This document shows, piece after piece, positions 7,727-16,470 of a DNA stretch of 64,000 nucleotides. Where the stretch lies: the NCBI GenBank assembly GCA_016715105.1, contig JADKBO010000030.1:1-64000 (forward strand), in the 5' to 3' direction. The position numbers and the translations under genes are program-made. Within the stretch, counting starts at the first letter, position 1, and the number at the start of each line of letters is the position of its first letter. The notes below the pieces were generated by a model. The model saw nothing but the letters and a program-made list of their open reading frames with translations. It had not been told where the DNA came from and did no database searches. This DNA comes from Saprospiraceae bacterium (GTDB lineage Bacteria; Bacteroidota; Bacteroidia; Chitinophagales; Saprospiraceae).

Positions 7727-8951
7727 TGACTGGCAAAACATTGAGTTTTTTAGAGCCTTCTGGAATTAGGTAATAAATACCGTTTGCAATGTTTGAAAAA
7801 TCCATTATTATTTCAAAACCATTTGTTTTTTTAATCATAACTAATTCACCCAGTTGGTTAAAAATTTTAATTCCATTTACTCCAGAAAGGCCAGATATCC
7901 TTGCCCAGTCACCAGCAGGGTTTGGCGAAACCACAATTTGCGGTGTAATATTTGAATGATCAGTAGTGTTTACAATGGTGTTATATTTATAAAATTCTTC
8001 CAAAAATAAATATACTGTATTGGTTAAATAGTTTTCAATATAACTATAAGTCATTGACCTAGATCCATCTTCATTGTAAAAATATTCAAATTTTAAAAAA
8101 ATTTGGCCTGTGGAATTGTATCTAATTTCTTCTATCAATTGTTTTTTATCGTTGTACTTTTTTGTACCAACATTTACAGTGCTTCCATTGATATTGTGTA
8201 ATACACTACTATCGATTGAGCCGTCGTAAAATCGATTTATCACACTAATAAGTTCATCCATTGCATTGTAATTTTTTGTAACTTCCAATTCACCTGATGT
8301 TTCATTGTACTCAAAAACGATTTTATTTTTGAATGTCCAATCATCTAAACCAGTACTAGAGAATTCCTTCTGTACAATCAATTTACCTTCACTATTGTAT
8401 TCGTTGGTTACTTTTTTTACTGATGGTGTTGTGGATGATTGCGAAATTTGAGTACTTATGCTCTCAGTTAACTGACCTGACTCATTGTATTCATAGGTAG
8501 TAGTTACAATAAGGGAATTAGGTCCTTCATTTAGTCTTCTGGAGATCAATTGTCGTTTTTCATTATACCCAAATTTGATATTTTCAAATAATTCCGACCC
8601 TGAATTATACTTATATGAAATAATGGAGTCCAATCCATCATAAGTATATTGGTATAATCTCATAGATCCAATTGGTAAATTTGTTTCAGACTTAAGTTTA
8701 CCCGTCTCATAATATTCATACTTGTTATGCAATTTCAAGATAGGGTTATTTGGATCGTTTTCATTGATTAATTTAGACTCTTTCAGATTTCTTTGATCAT
8801 ATGTATAAACAAAATACTCATAATCAGTGCCCCCAAAAATATTCTTTCCAAACCTCACAAGGCTATCAGGTAACGGTGCATCAGGCAACGGCTGCGCAAA
8901 TGAACCAGTTGCAAGAAGTGTCAATAAACATATTTTTAATAGACTTTTCAT
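7713..8951 (-). CDS. T9SS-sorted secreted protein with YD-like repeats
   Basis: Signal peptide at residues 1-19 (ICLLTLLATGSFAQ). The body consists of degenerate strands of the form YxYNExGxLxxxx (for example KYEYYETGKLKSETN, YEYNESGQLTESI, NEYNSEGKLIVQKE, YNDKKQLIEE), like the YD/RHS repeat but without an RHS core. Residues about 335-412 are a T9SS type A sorting domain (VVSPNPAGDWARIS, IKIFNQLGELV, ANGIYYLIP). The protein should be exported and attached to the cell surface or released by the type IX system. It stands alone with its own promoter candidate. Binding role unknown. Confidence 0.8.
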   Translation of the reverse strand: MKSLLKICLLTLLATGSFAQPLPDAPLPDSLVRFGKNIFGGTDYEYFVYTYDQRNLKESKLINENDPNNPILKLHNKYEYYETGKLKSETNLPIGSMRLYQYTYDGLDSIISYKYNSGSELFENIKFGYNEKRQLISRRLNEGPNSLIVTTTYEYNESGQLTESISTQISQSSTTPSVKKVTNEYNSEGKLIVQKEFSSTGLDDWTFKNKIVFEYNETSGELEVTKNYNAMDELISVINRFYDGSIDSSVLHNINGSTVNVGTKKYNDKKQLIEEIRYNSTGQIFLKFEYFYNEDGSRSMTYSYIENYLTNTVYLFLEEFYKYNTIVNTTDHSNITPQIVVSPNPAGDWARISGLSGVNGIKIFNQLGELVMIKKTNGFEIIMDFSNIANGIYYLIPEGSKKLNVLPVIIQH

Positions 8952-8974
8952 TCTAACATAAATTTAATTAGCAA

Positions 8975-9007
8975 CAAAAGTATTGACAAAATGCATACCA
9001 AACTCAA
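8975..9007 (-). promoter_or_regulatory. candidate Bacteroidota promoter for the YD-repeat T9SS gene
   Basis: On the minus strand TACTTTTG lies 23 bases before the ATG at 8951 and fits the -7 box TAnnTTTG. A TTG lies 22 bases further upstream (another TTG at 16 bases). The spacing is close to, but not exactly, the usual 19-21. Confidence 0.4.
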
Positions 9008-9159
9008 ATTTTTTCGGCTTTTAAAGAATGCTTATTTTTCCAAAAAGTAAATGTAATTTCCCAAGCAAATAAATCACCCTTTAACAATTATTTGTGACCC
9101 CACCGTTTTCAAAATTCAAATACTTATGTCACTTTTGCTCAAATATTAAATCGTAGGTC

Positions 9160-10206
9160 ATGAAACACAACATTTTGCTCTTAATTACCCTGTTTTCTAT
9201 AAGCCTTTCTGCTCAAAAAGGCCTGAAAGATTATGCTGACTTTCCGATTGGTTCAGCAATATCCACCTGGGGTTATAATAGAGATACGGTAAGTAGAGAC
9301 ATCCACGTTCGCGAGTTCAATAGCATTACGGCCAATAATCAAATGAAAATGGCGAGTATTGCGCGTGAAAAAGGTGTTTACAACTTTGATCCGGCAGATC
9401 AAATGGTGGCATTTGCAGAAAAATATAATCAACGTCTTTTTGGACATGCTTTGGTTTGGCATAGTTCTACCCCGGCATGGCTTTCAGAAATCGAAAATAA
9501 TCCAGTAGCATTGGATTCATTTATGCGTGATTACATTCACAAATACGTGGGTAGATATAAAGGTAAAGTGGATGGATGGGATGTAGTCAATGAGGCAATG
9601 AATACTGCAGGACCAGGATGGAGAGAAACCATTTGGTACAAAGCTTTGGGCAAAGAATATGTGGCAAAAGCACTCAGATATGCCCATGAAGCTGACCCAG
9701 ATGCTGTTTTGTTTGTGAATGATTTCAATACAGAGCGTGATACGGCCAAACTTCATGAAACCTTGAGAATGATCAAATGGTTGCAATCTGAAAAAGTTCC
9801 TATTTCTGGATTGGGCTTTCAGATGCATTTGAGAATGGACATACCAAACGAAACCATAGAATACGCTTTGAAAAAAGGTGCTGAAACCGGGTTGATGATC
9901 CACCTTTCTGAGGTTGACATCATTTTCAATACACATGACGATACACAAGGCGGTGGCAAACAACTATATGATGACATCACACCTGAAATGTTAGCTGCAC
10001 AAGGCAAAAAATACGAAGACATTGTAAGAATATACAGAAAGGTAGTTCCAAAATCACAACAATATGGTATTACTTTTTGGGGTTACAGCGACCGCTCTTC
10101 ATGGATCAATGGTTTTTTCAAACTCAAAGATTGGCCTACCATTTATGATGCAAACATGCAACCAAAGCCAGCTTACGAAGGGTTTAAAAGAGGTTTGGGT
10201 AAATAA
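9160..10206 (+). CDS. endo-1,4-beta-xylanase, glycoside hydrolase family 10
   Basis: 348 residues with a signal peptide (LLLITLFSISLSAQ, cut near residue 19) and a single GH10 barrel. Family motifs: GSAIS near 31, MKMASI, GHALVWHSSTPAWL at 95-108, and the acid/base glutamate E145 in WDVVNEAMN. GLGFQMHL is at 217-224 and the nucleophile E251 in HLSEVDI. Both catalytic glutamates are present. Length is normal for a one-domain GH10 with no carbohydrate-binding module and no T9SS tail, so it probably acts in the periplasm or is secreted by another route. It is not next to a SusC/SusD pair, so this is a lone hydrolase rather than a full utilisation locus. Confidence 0.93.
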   Translation: MKHNILLLITLFSISLSAQKGLKDYADFPIGSAISTWGYNRDTVSRDIHVREFNSITANNQMKMASIAREKGVYNFDPADQMVAFAEKYNQRLFGHALVWHSSTPAWLSEIENNPVALDSFMRDYIHKYVGRYKGKVDGWDVVNEAMNTAGPGWRETIWYKALGKEYVAKALRYAHEADPDAVLFVNDFNTERDTAKLHETLRMIKWLQSEKVPISGLGFQMHLRMDIPNETIEYALKKGAETGLMIHLSEVDIIFNTHDDTQGGGKQLYDDITPEMLAAQGKKYEDIVRIYRKVVPKSQQYGITFWGYSDRSSWINGFFKLKDWPTIYDANMQPKPAYEGFKRGLGK

Positions 10207-10356
10207 TTTGCATCCTTAAATTATTTCATATTATATTGGAAATTAATGGTTTATTTCAGAACTTCAACCATTAATTGGTTTTAGAAAAAAATCAAACATT
10301 AAACTCCAATAGATTAGCAAATAAAGGACATTAGCGCCTTTACCTTGAAATTTAAA

Positions 10357-11697
10357 ATGATGGATCAAAAACCGCCAGTTCCTTTTGATGACTTTGCGCG
10401 CGTAGCAGTCTACGACATCGATGGTTTGCAAAGAGGAAAATATATCAATAGCCGTAAATTGGCCAAAAGCCTCGAGGAAGGATTTGGTTTTTGTAATGTA
10501 ATTTTCGGTTGGGATGTAACAGATGCTTGTTATGATGAGGTTGCCGCAACCGGATGGCATACTGCATTTCCAGACGCTTTGGCTACCATTGACCTTACTT
10601 CCAAAAGAAGTGTGCCTTGGGATGGAGATAAAACTTTCTACCTGGCTGACTTTAGTAATGACCCAGTGATGCAACACATTTGTCCGCGCACACTATTGAA
10701 AAAGATCATTCACCAAGCAGATGAAATGGGTTATAAGGCCAAATTTGCCAAAGAATATGAATGGTTTAATTTTACGGAAGACAGCAAATCCCTTCATCAA
10801 AAAAACTATCAAAATCCTGAACCGATTACCCAAGGTATGTTTGGTTATAGTCTTTTGAGGCTTTCACAAAACAGCGCTTTTATTGAAGACATCATCAATT
10901 ATTGTGATGGTTTTGGAATTCCCATTGAAGGCTTTCATACCGAAACGGGAAGCGGTGTTTATGAAGCTTGCATTGTATACTCAGACACGCTGGAGGCTGC
11001 AGACAAAGCCGCATTATTCAAAAATTCTGTAAAAGAAGTTGGCGCAAAACATGGCATCATGCCCAGTTTTATGGCCAAGTGGAATCAAAATTTCCCTGGT
11101 TGTTCTGGCCACATTCACCAACATCTAGAAGATTTGGCGGGAAATAATTTATTCTCGGATGGGGCGGCTTATGGACAACTCAATCAGTTGCAAGAAAATT
11201 ATCTAGCAGGAATTTTGTACTGCTTGCCACATATTTTACCCATGTACGCACCAACCATCAATAGTTATAAAAGATTGGTCCCAGGTTCATGGGCTCCGAC
11301 ATCTGTGAGTTGGGGATTTGAAAACAGGACAACAGCATTGCGCATCATCAATAGAAACCCAGAAAATGCTCGCGTAGAAATGCGCGTACCAGGCGCCGAT
11401 GCCAACCCATATCTCAGCATCTCAGCTTGCCTGGCTTCTGGCATGTATGGCATCAAAAATAACTTAAAATTGCCGATAGCTGCCACAAATGGTAACGAGT
11501 ATGAACATGCAGAACATCAACAACTTGCAACCAATTTGAAAGATGCTACACATCTGATGGCTCATTCTGCACTTGCCAAAGAACTATTTGGCGAACCATT
11601 TGTCCATCATTTTGTAAAGACAAGGGAATGGGAAGTGCGACAATTTGAAAGCGCCGTTACCAATTTTGAATTGAAACGATATTTTGAAATAATCTAA
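10357..11697 (+). CDS. glutamine synthetase-like ligase (GS family, not clearly GlnA)
   Basis: About 446 residues from ATG 10357 or 10360 (an in-frame TTG at 10345 is less likely). GS-family landmarks are present: the ligand pair in KEYEWFNF, FHTETGSGVYEA, GCSGHIHQHL, then WAPTSVSWGFENRTTALRI and the arginine-rich NARVEMRVPGADANPYLS. It belongs with the gamma-glutamyl-amine-ligase-like branch of the family (short beta-grasp N-terminus, VAVYDIDGLQRGKY) rather than with housekeeping GlnA, so the acceptor may be an amine other than ammonia (inference). It is followed after 15 bases by a small-molecule kinase and then by a HAD phosphatase, suggesting one pathway. Confidence 0.8.
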   Translation: MMDQKPPVPFDDFARVAVYDIDGLQRGKYINSRKLAKSLEEGFGFCNVIFGWDVTDACYDEVAATGWHTAFPDALATIDLTSKRSVPWDGDKTFYLADFSNDPVMQHICPRTLLKKIIHQADEMGYKAKFAKEYEWFNFTEDSKSLHQKNYQNPEPITQGMFGYSLLRLSQNSAFIEDIINYCDGFGIPIEGFHTETGSGVYEACIVYSDTLEAADKAALFKNSVKEVGAKHGIMPSFMAKWNQNFPGCSGHIHQHLEDLAGNNLFSDGAAYGQLNQLQENYLAGILYCLPHILPMYAPTINSYKRLVPGSWAPTSVSWGFENRTTALRIINRNPENARVEMRVPGADANPYLSISACLASGMYGIKNNLKLPIAATNGNEYEHAEHQQLATNLKDATHLMAHSALAKELFGEPFVHHFVKTREWEVRQFESAVTNFELKRYFEII

Positions 11698-11712
11698 GCC
11701 ACCACAAAAATT

Positions 11713-12750
11713 ATGGCCACAGTAGATTTAGAAACCATAGTGAAATATGCTTGGTTGGCTTACGACAGCAGCCGGGAAATCATAAAAATTACTGACATCA
11801 GTGCCAAGGTGTCTACCAACTTCGTTTTTCGAGTCAAATTTAGAGACAAAGGTTTTGTAATAGCCAAGTTATCCTATTTTGGAAAATTCGAACATTTTTC
11901 AGAAGATCATCAGATCATTCAAGCTTTGGGAAATAACTTGCCGATTCCTTTCGACAACTTTCTGGCAAAATCATTGATGAAAAATGACAAGTTGTACATT
12001 CATCGTTTTACCAATGATTCAATCGATGCATGGGTCATATTTTATCAGCCCATCAAGATAAAGCAAAAGTTACCTCGCATTTTAGAGATTCCAGATATTG
12101 TCAACTTGGGCAAAGAGTTTGCAAATTTCCACAAGACGTGTAACCTGATCCGAAATACCCTGCCTAAGAGTACCAAAACATTGGAGTCGGACATTCGTGA
12201 TTTCACCCATTATCTGCACACAGAAGATGGTATCGAAGAATTTGGTGAAAATGCACCTACTATTTTGAAACATTGCGACCAATTTCTTACCAATTTCAAA
12301 CCACTAAAAGCAGCATTATTGCCTATCATTCCTGTGTTTGTAGATTGGAATATTGGTAATTTTTCCATCAGTGCTGGCAGATTTTATTCTAGGTGGGATT
12401 ATGATTGGTTCAGAGTCAGTACCAGAATGATGGACTTTTACTTTATTGCAAGGGTCGTTTCTGCAGTTGGTGATAGAACTTTATTTACCTATAATATAGA
12501 GCCCTTGAAGGATCCCAGATTTGTCATTTTCCTCAAGGAATACCATCAAATCAATCCACTAAAACGGGAAGAAATTTTATTTATAAAAGAAGCTTATCGT
12601 TTCTTTTTGATCAATTATGTGCTCAGACATGGGCAGTATTTCTTCAGGACCGATTACGTACACCAATTACAAAAAGATGTGTTGGACACGCATTTAGATG
12701 CAATCGACTCCTTTGATCCTCAGTTTATTCTTGATGAATTATCTTTGTAG
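11713..12750 (+). CDS. aminoglycoside/choline-kinase-like phosphotransferase
   Basis: 345 residues. The N-lobe has the strand pattern of the APH/choline kinase fold (NFVFRVKFRDKGFVIAKLSY, the lysine being the likely ATP-binding residue near 55). The C-lobe has a family-type catalytic and metal segment: FVDWNIGNFSI (the position of HGDxxxxN in relatives) and SRWDYDWFR about 15 residues later (the IDxD site). The His of the canonical loop is Val-Asp here, so activity should be tested. The gene lies 15 bases after the GS-like gene and 2 bases before the HAD gene, a very tight operon. Substrate unknown; a small alcohol or amine is the family's usual range. Confidence 0.7.
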   Translation: MATVDLETIVKYAWLAYDSSREIIKITDISAKVSTNFVFRVKFRDKGFVIAKLSYFGKFEHFSEDHQIIQALGNNLPIPFDNFLAKSLMKNDKLYIHRFTNDSIDAWVIFYQPIKIKQKLPRILEIPDIVNLGKEFANFHKTCNLIRNTLPKSTKTLESDIRDFTHYLHTEDGIEEFGENAPTILKHCDQFLTNFKPLKAALLPIIPVFVDWNIGNFSISAGRFYSRWDYDWFRVSTRMMDFYFIARVVSAVGDRTLFTYNIEPLKDPRFVIFLKEYHQINPLKREEILFIKEAYRFFLINYVLRHGQYFFRTDYVHQLQKDVLDTHLDAIDSFDPQFILDELSL

Positions 12751-12752
12751 TT

Positions 12753-13447
12753 ATGGAAAAAACTTCATTCGAAACATTACTAGATAGGTATAATGTCTTT
12801 TTTCTGGATTCTTATGGTGTCATCAAAAACCATGGAGGCCTCATTGAGGGCATGGATCGCACCATTCAAAAGATTATTGATGCGGGTAAACGATATGTGG
12901 TGCTCACCAATGATGCTTCTCGCAATCAAGAGCAATTAGCCGAATCATATCACAACCTTGGCTTGTACAATGTAAAACCCGAGGACTTTGTCAGCTCGGG
13001 AATGATGGCAAAAAACTTTTTGCAAGCAAAGATCAAACAAGGGATTGTAACTTACTTAGGTACTGACAACGCTTCACAGTATATCTCAGAATTGTTGCAA
13101 ATACGGACATGATTTACCCAAAGTCAAATCGTGAAATCAATATGGCTGCAGGTTCTGTATCCAGGCTATTAGAAAATATACTGGGCAGATCTTTCATCAA
13201 ATTTGGCAAACCAGATAGTCAAATGTTTATGTATGGCTTTGACATCGTGAATAAGTACCAAATAACCGCGAAAAGTGATATCCTCATGGTTGGAGATACA
13301 TTACATACTGATATTTTGGGTGGCAACAAATTCGGTCTTGCCACAGCACTTGCACTAACAGGAAATACTTCAGAAACAGAAGCGGCTTTTCTTATACGTT
13401 CTAGCAATATTATACCAGATTATCTTTGTGATTCTGCGGGTATATGA
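12753..13447 (+). pseudogene. HAD-IIA family hydrolase with central deletion and frame change
   Basis: Frame one (12753-13112) carries HAD motif I (VFFLDSYGVIKN), motif II (VVLTNDASRN) and YLGTDNASQYIS. Frame two, readable from about 13088 (RIVANTDMIYPKSN), carries GKPDSQMFMYGFD (motif III lysine) and MVGDTLHTDILGG (motif IV). Relatives of this type are about 280 residues with some 45-50 residues of cap domain between these parts. Here that piece is missing and the two halves are out of frame, so the enzyme is broken rather than just mis-sequenced. The second frame has its own ATG at 13109 and could yield a fragment. It sits two bases behind the kinase gene. Confidence 0.65.
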
Positions 13448-13479
13448 TATACCTAATTGTATAGGAAATAACTTTTTAT

Positions 13480-13656
13480 GGGTGCATTTCATCACTTCGT
13501 TTTTATATACCCCAGAGGGTTAAATATTATTAACCATGGATGAAGTCCATGGCGAAAAATGAAAAGTGAATATGATTTTGGCGGGATTTTTGGCGAAGCT
13601 TCCAAAAATCATGACAAAATCCCAACTACAAATTTAAGAAGTGCTGAAATGCACCC
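13480..13656. repeat. structured element with 18-base terminal inverted repeats
   Basis: The ends GGGTGCATTTCATCACTT (13480-13497) and AAGTGCTGAAATGCACCC (13639-13656) are inverted copies with one mismatch. Inside are further palindromes: GGTTAA/TTAACC, CCATGGA/TCCATGG at about 13534-13552, and nested arms GATTTTTGG / CCAAAAATC with GATTTTG / CAAAATC around them (about 13575-13625). CTTTTT flanks both sides. It has no reading frame. This fits a small non-autonomous (MITE-like) element or a folded RNA between two convergent genes. Confidence 0.55.
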
Positions 13657-13670
13657 CTTTTTGTCTAATA

Positions 13671-14210
13671 TCACTTTTCCCCATAATCTGTAGGATCAGC
13701 CTCTGAAATAACCAAAGGAATATCATTCTTAATGGTTTTTTGATTGGATGATGATAAACTTTCGAATGTAACTCCATGTTGTTTCTGAGCAGCTTCATTC
13801 CACAATTCTTGATATGCTGCTTTCAATTCATTGTAAACATGCAAATAAGCAGAATAATTGGTACCCCGATCATTCATCAATGATATGAGTGCATTTTTAG
13901 GATTTTCAGACAGGCTTGCATCATTCTTTGGATTCCTGATAAACAACTTTGCATTTGCTCTCAATGCATCCATTGCCATAGGTTCTCCCCTGACCGATAG
14001 TTGATTGTCCTTATTGATCAAGACTGTAAATAAATTCCTCTTTTTAATGTCTACTTCTACTGGTTTATTTTCATCTATGGGAGGAAGCTTTACCATGAGG
14101 CCTTTATCTTCAGAAATGATGGTGGTGACTAAAAAAAATATGAGTAATAAGAATGCAATGTCTGCCATAGAGCCCGCATTGATTTCGTTGTTTGTACGTG
14201 TATTTTTCAT
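13671..14210 (-). CDS. ExbD/TolR family biopolymer transport protein
   Basis: About 179 residues from ATG 14210; an upstream in-frame start at 14264 would add 18 residues that do not fit. One transmembrane helix follows a short basic N-terminus (INAGSMADIAFLLLIFFLVT), the hallmark of ExbD with its membrane aspartate. A periplasmic domain follows (VKLPPIDENKPVEVDI, NLFTVLINKDNQLSV). ExbD works with ExbB and TonB to energise outer-membrane receptors, or in related motors. No exbB or tonB is adjacent here, so the partner must be elsewhere. The periplasmic part is longer than in E. coli ExbD and ends in a polar tail. Confidence 0.85.
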   Translation of the reverse strand: MKNTRTNNEINAGSMADIAFLLLIFFLVTTIISEDKGLMVKLPPIDENKPVEVDIKKRNLFTVLINKDNQLSVRGEPMAMDALRANAKLFIRNPKNDASLSENPKNALISLMNDRGTNYSAYLHVYNELKAAYQELWNEAAQKQHGVTFESLSSSNQKTIKNDIPLVISEADPTDYGEK

Positions 14211-14264
14211 TTTTCTTGAATTAAAATGATGCATACCAAACAGAATTAGCCAAGATGATTTCAC

Positions 14265-14790
14265 TCATCTTGCTATCGATTTCAATTTAGATATTAAGAA
14301 GCTTCCGGATCCAAAGTGGTTCAATAGTTTTTAAGCTTTTGGGTAATCCAATGACTTAAAAAATTATTTTTCTTTTGGTATTTTAAATAAAGTTGTTCTC
14401 ATACATGATGCATGGACTTTTTATTTTGGTGTTTTTATTTGTTCTTTTATTATCATAGCCTCGAGCTTTTGGAGCCATGAGCTACGAGACTCATGTTAGG
14501 ACACCTCTAAAAATAGTATATGTGTTATTAAAAAAAATCAGAGCTAGAAACCAGATTTCTTCTACTTTTTTGCCTTGATGCCAAAAAGTAGCAAAAAAAT
14601 CAAGGCTGAATTTTTCTTACGCCCTCACTCCAAAATACTATGCAAAAAAACTCACTTTTGGCTTTTCTTTTTTGTTTTTGCAGCATCTGCACCAATTCAT
14701 TGGTTTGTGGTCACTTATAGTTCGAACAGTTTTTTGCACTTAACGTATTTTTGAAGTTCGGTAGCTAAAAAAAATAAGGCCGATACAAAA
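14265..14790. other. intergenic region with a nested hairpin repeat
   Basis: No gene is seen in these 525 bases. At 14562-14591 arms CTACTTTTT / AAAAAGTAG form a hairpin, and GCCTTGAT / ATCAAGGC arms overlap it and extend to about 14605. I recall this sequence type as a scattered intergenic repeat in Bacteroidota (memory, not a search). Elsewhere the region is AT-rich with long A and T runs. Confidence 0.4.
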
Positions 14791-15030
14791 CTATATACTT
14801 TGCCATAAGGTCTCGGAAGTTACAGTCGTTCTATTTTTACTGTTTGCAGCTTTAATAACCATTTCAACAAATTCTGGATTGTAAGGGCTTTCATCACCTG
14901 ATTCCGATGTTTTTACACTTTTTTCAATAATTTCAATACCTTCAACTCCAACTAAAAAAGCTTCCGACATAGCTAAAAATGCTTTGCCCGCTTTTGTACT
15001 TTCATTTATTTTTATAGTTATTGTTGTCAT
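14791..15030 (-). CDS. antitoxin-like small protein (RelB/DUF2683-like), no toxin beside it
   Basis: 79 residues from ATG 15030 (an upstream TTG at 15039 is possible). The N-terminus is a short strand (TITIKINEST) of the ribbon-helix type. The acidic middle is followed by YNPEFVEMVIKAANSKN and a C-terminal TSETLWQSI. The order and the ending resemble small Bacteroidota antitoxin-like proteins that normally precede a RelE/ParE toxin gene. Downstream on the same strand there is only hairpin-containing non-coding DNA, so the toxin is absent. Family assignment is from pattern memory only. Confidence 0.45.
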   Translation of the reverse strand: MTTITIKINESTKAGKAFLAMSEAFLVGVEGIEIIEKSVKTSESGDESPYNPEFVEMVIKAANSKNRTTVTSETLWQSI

Positions 15031-15117
15031 GATATTCAATATTTAAGCTAAAGTTATGTAAAAGGTATGAATTCTAAGTAAAAAATGACTCACATTAAGT
15101 TCATGAAAATTTTTAGA

Positions 15118-16470
15118 TTAATCAAATTTCTCCATAAATCCAGTAACCTCTTTCAACAAAAATGCTGGGGCTTTTTCCATAAAAATTTCGATCCAATTGG
15201 GAGCAAATGGCGTAATTCCAGCGATCAAACCTTCTGTTTCTGCAAAGGTCAATTTGGTCTTTTTACGGCCTGCTTTTGTTTTTGCTTCATACTTTGCCAT
15301 GTCAATAAGATGATTGAGTTCAGCAAAGGAGAAAAATTTAGTTGCGCCTGCAAGATTTGCAATTTCCTGTGCAGTAAATTGATGTTGATTTTTGATACTT
15401 TCAAAAAATTTGACTCTTTCTTTATATGCCGGTGGTCCTACGAATCTATTCCAACCAAATTTACCTGGTGAAAACAGTCCCTGCTCAATTTGCCAAGGTC
15501 GGTTGGTTGCAGAAACGATGAACTGTTCGCTGTTTTTATACCTCACACCATCCAATTCTTCAACCAATTTACCCAGCACTTGCATGTTTTCAAAAGAATT
15601 GAAAATATCTTGGGATGTCCCAAATCTTTCCAGTTCGTCAATGATCAAAATACAAGGTTTATTGAGCCTCATTTTAGCAAAGTAATATTGGATGCGACCT
15701 TCAGCCTTGTACATGAACATATCATTGACCCGGTCCATTTCCACTGGCAATACACTTGCATCAAATCTATTGGCAAGAGCAGCAGCAAAATAGGTTTTAC
15801 CGCAACCTGGAGGGCCATACAAAAGCAAATTGAATTTATTATTTTGACCTTGCTTTGATAGCTCTGGTGTAAGGATATAAGATTTGTATTCAACTAGTCT
15901 TTTGATTTCTTCCATGCCAATAACCTTATTCCATTGCACAGCATTAGAATCGAGAAAAAGGTAGGAATCATCTGTAAAAAATGGATTGTCAAAAATGTCA
16001 TCCATTTCATCTTCATCATAATCAAAATCGTCTTCCCCTTCTTCAAAATCACCATCATTAAGATATTCATCCTGGTCTTCTAAAACAGAATCAAGTTCTT
16101 CGTCAAAATAAAACGGATTGTTTTTGATGATGCGTTCGTAAATCTCCTGCGCTTCTGCAATGCTATTTTGTCTTAGCAATGCTTTGGCGTACAACTCCAT
16201 CATCTTTTCGCTGGCAGCACCTATTTTGACCAATTCTTCTGCAATCACAATGACAGCAGAATAGTTTCCTTTGGCAAAATAGAGCTCCACAAGGCCTTGT
16301 TTTGCCTTGGTATTAGCAGGATCACTTTTCAGGACAACCTGATAATTTTTTTCGCTCAGATCAAACTCGCGTAACTTAAAAAGTTTCAATGCGTAGGTAA
16401 GTCTCAGCGCTATGTTGTTGGGAGACTTTTTGAGCGCCTCCTCTATCATTTTCAGGTCCTTCTTGTTCAT
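15118..16470 (-). CDS. TPR-containing AAA ATPase with acidic linker
   Basis: 450 residues. TPR-like helix pairs fill about 1-120 (RLTYALKLFKLREFDLSEKN, ELYAKALLRQNSIAEAQEIY). A strongly acidic linker spans about 124-168 (rows of D and E). A single AAA module of the Cdc48/FtsH branch follows: Walker A GPPGCGKT at 219-226, Walker B ILIIDELERFG with D278/E279, and sensor-1 asparagine in SATNRP (N323). There is no protease domain and no membrane helix, so it is likely a cytosolic remodeller working on a partner bound by the TPR part. It overlaps the previous gene by four bases (16467-16470), implying translational coupling and a shared job with that unknown protein. Confidence 0.8.
   Translation of the reverse strand: MNKKDLKMIEEALKKSPNNIALRLTYALKLFKLREFDLSEKNYQVVLKSDPANTKAKQGLVELYFAKGNYSAVIVIAEELVKIGAASEKMMELYAKALLRQNSIAEAQEIYERIIKNNPFYFDEELDSVLEDQDEYLNDGDFEEGEDDFDYDEDEMDDIFDNPFFTDDSYLFLDSNAVQWNKVIGMEEIKRLVEYKSYILTPELSKQGQNNKFNLLLYGPPGCGKTYFAAALANRFDASVLPVEMDRVNDMFMYKAEGRIQYYFAKMRLNKPCILIIDELERFGTSQDIFNSFENMQVLGKLVEELDGVRYKNSEQFIVSATNRPWQIEQGLFSPGKFGWNRFVGPPAYKERVKFFESIKNQHQFTAQEIANLAGATKFFSFAELNHLIDMAKYEAKTKAGRKKTKLTFAETEGLIAGITPFAPNWIEIFMEKAPAFLLKEVTGFMEKFD

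Noticed and set aside
9517..9963. Leftward 148-codon frame inside the xylanase gene
   Set aside because: It is antisense to a clear GH10 enzyme and has no protein-like features.
10264..10677. Leftward 137-codon frame over the start of the GS-like gene
   Set aside because: It is a shadow of a well supported gene, with no domain and no start signal.
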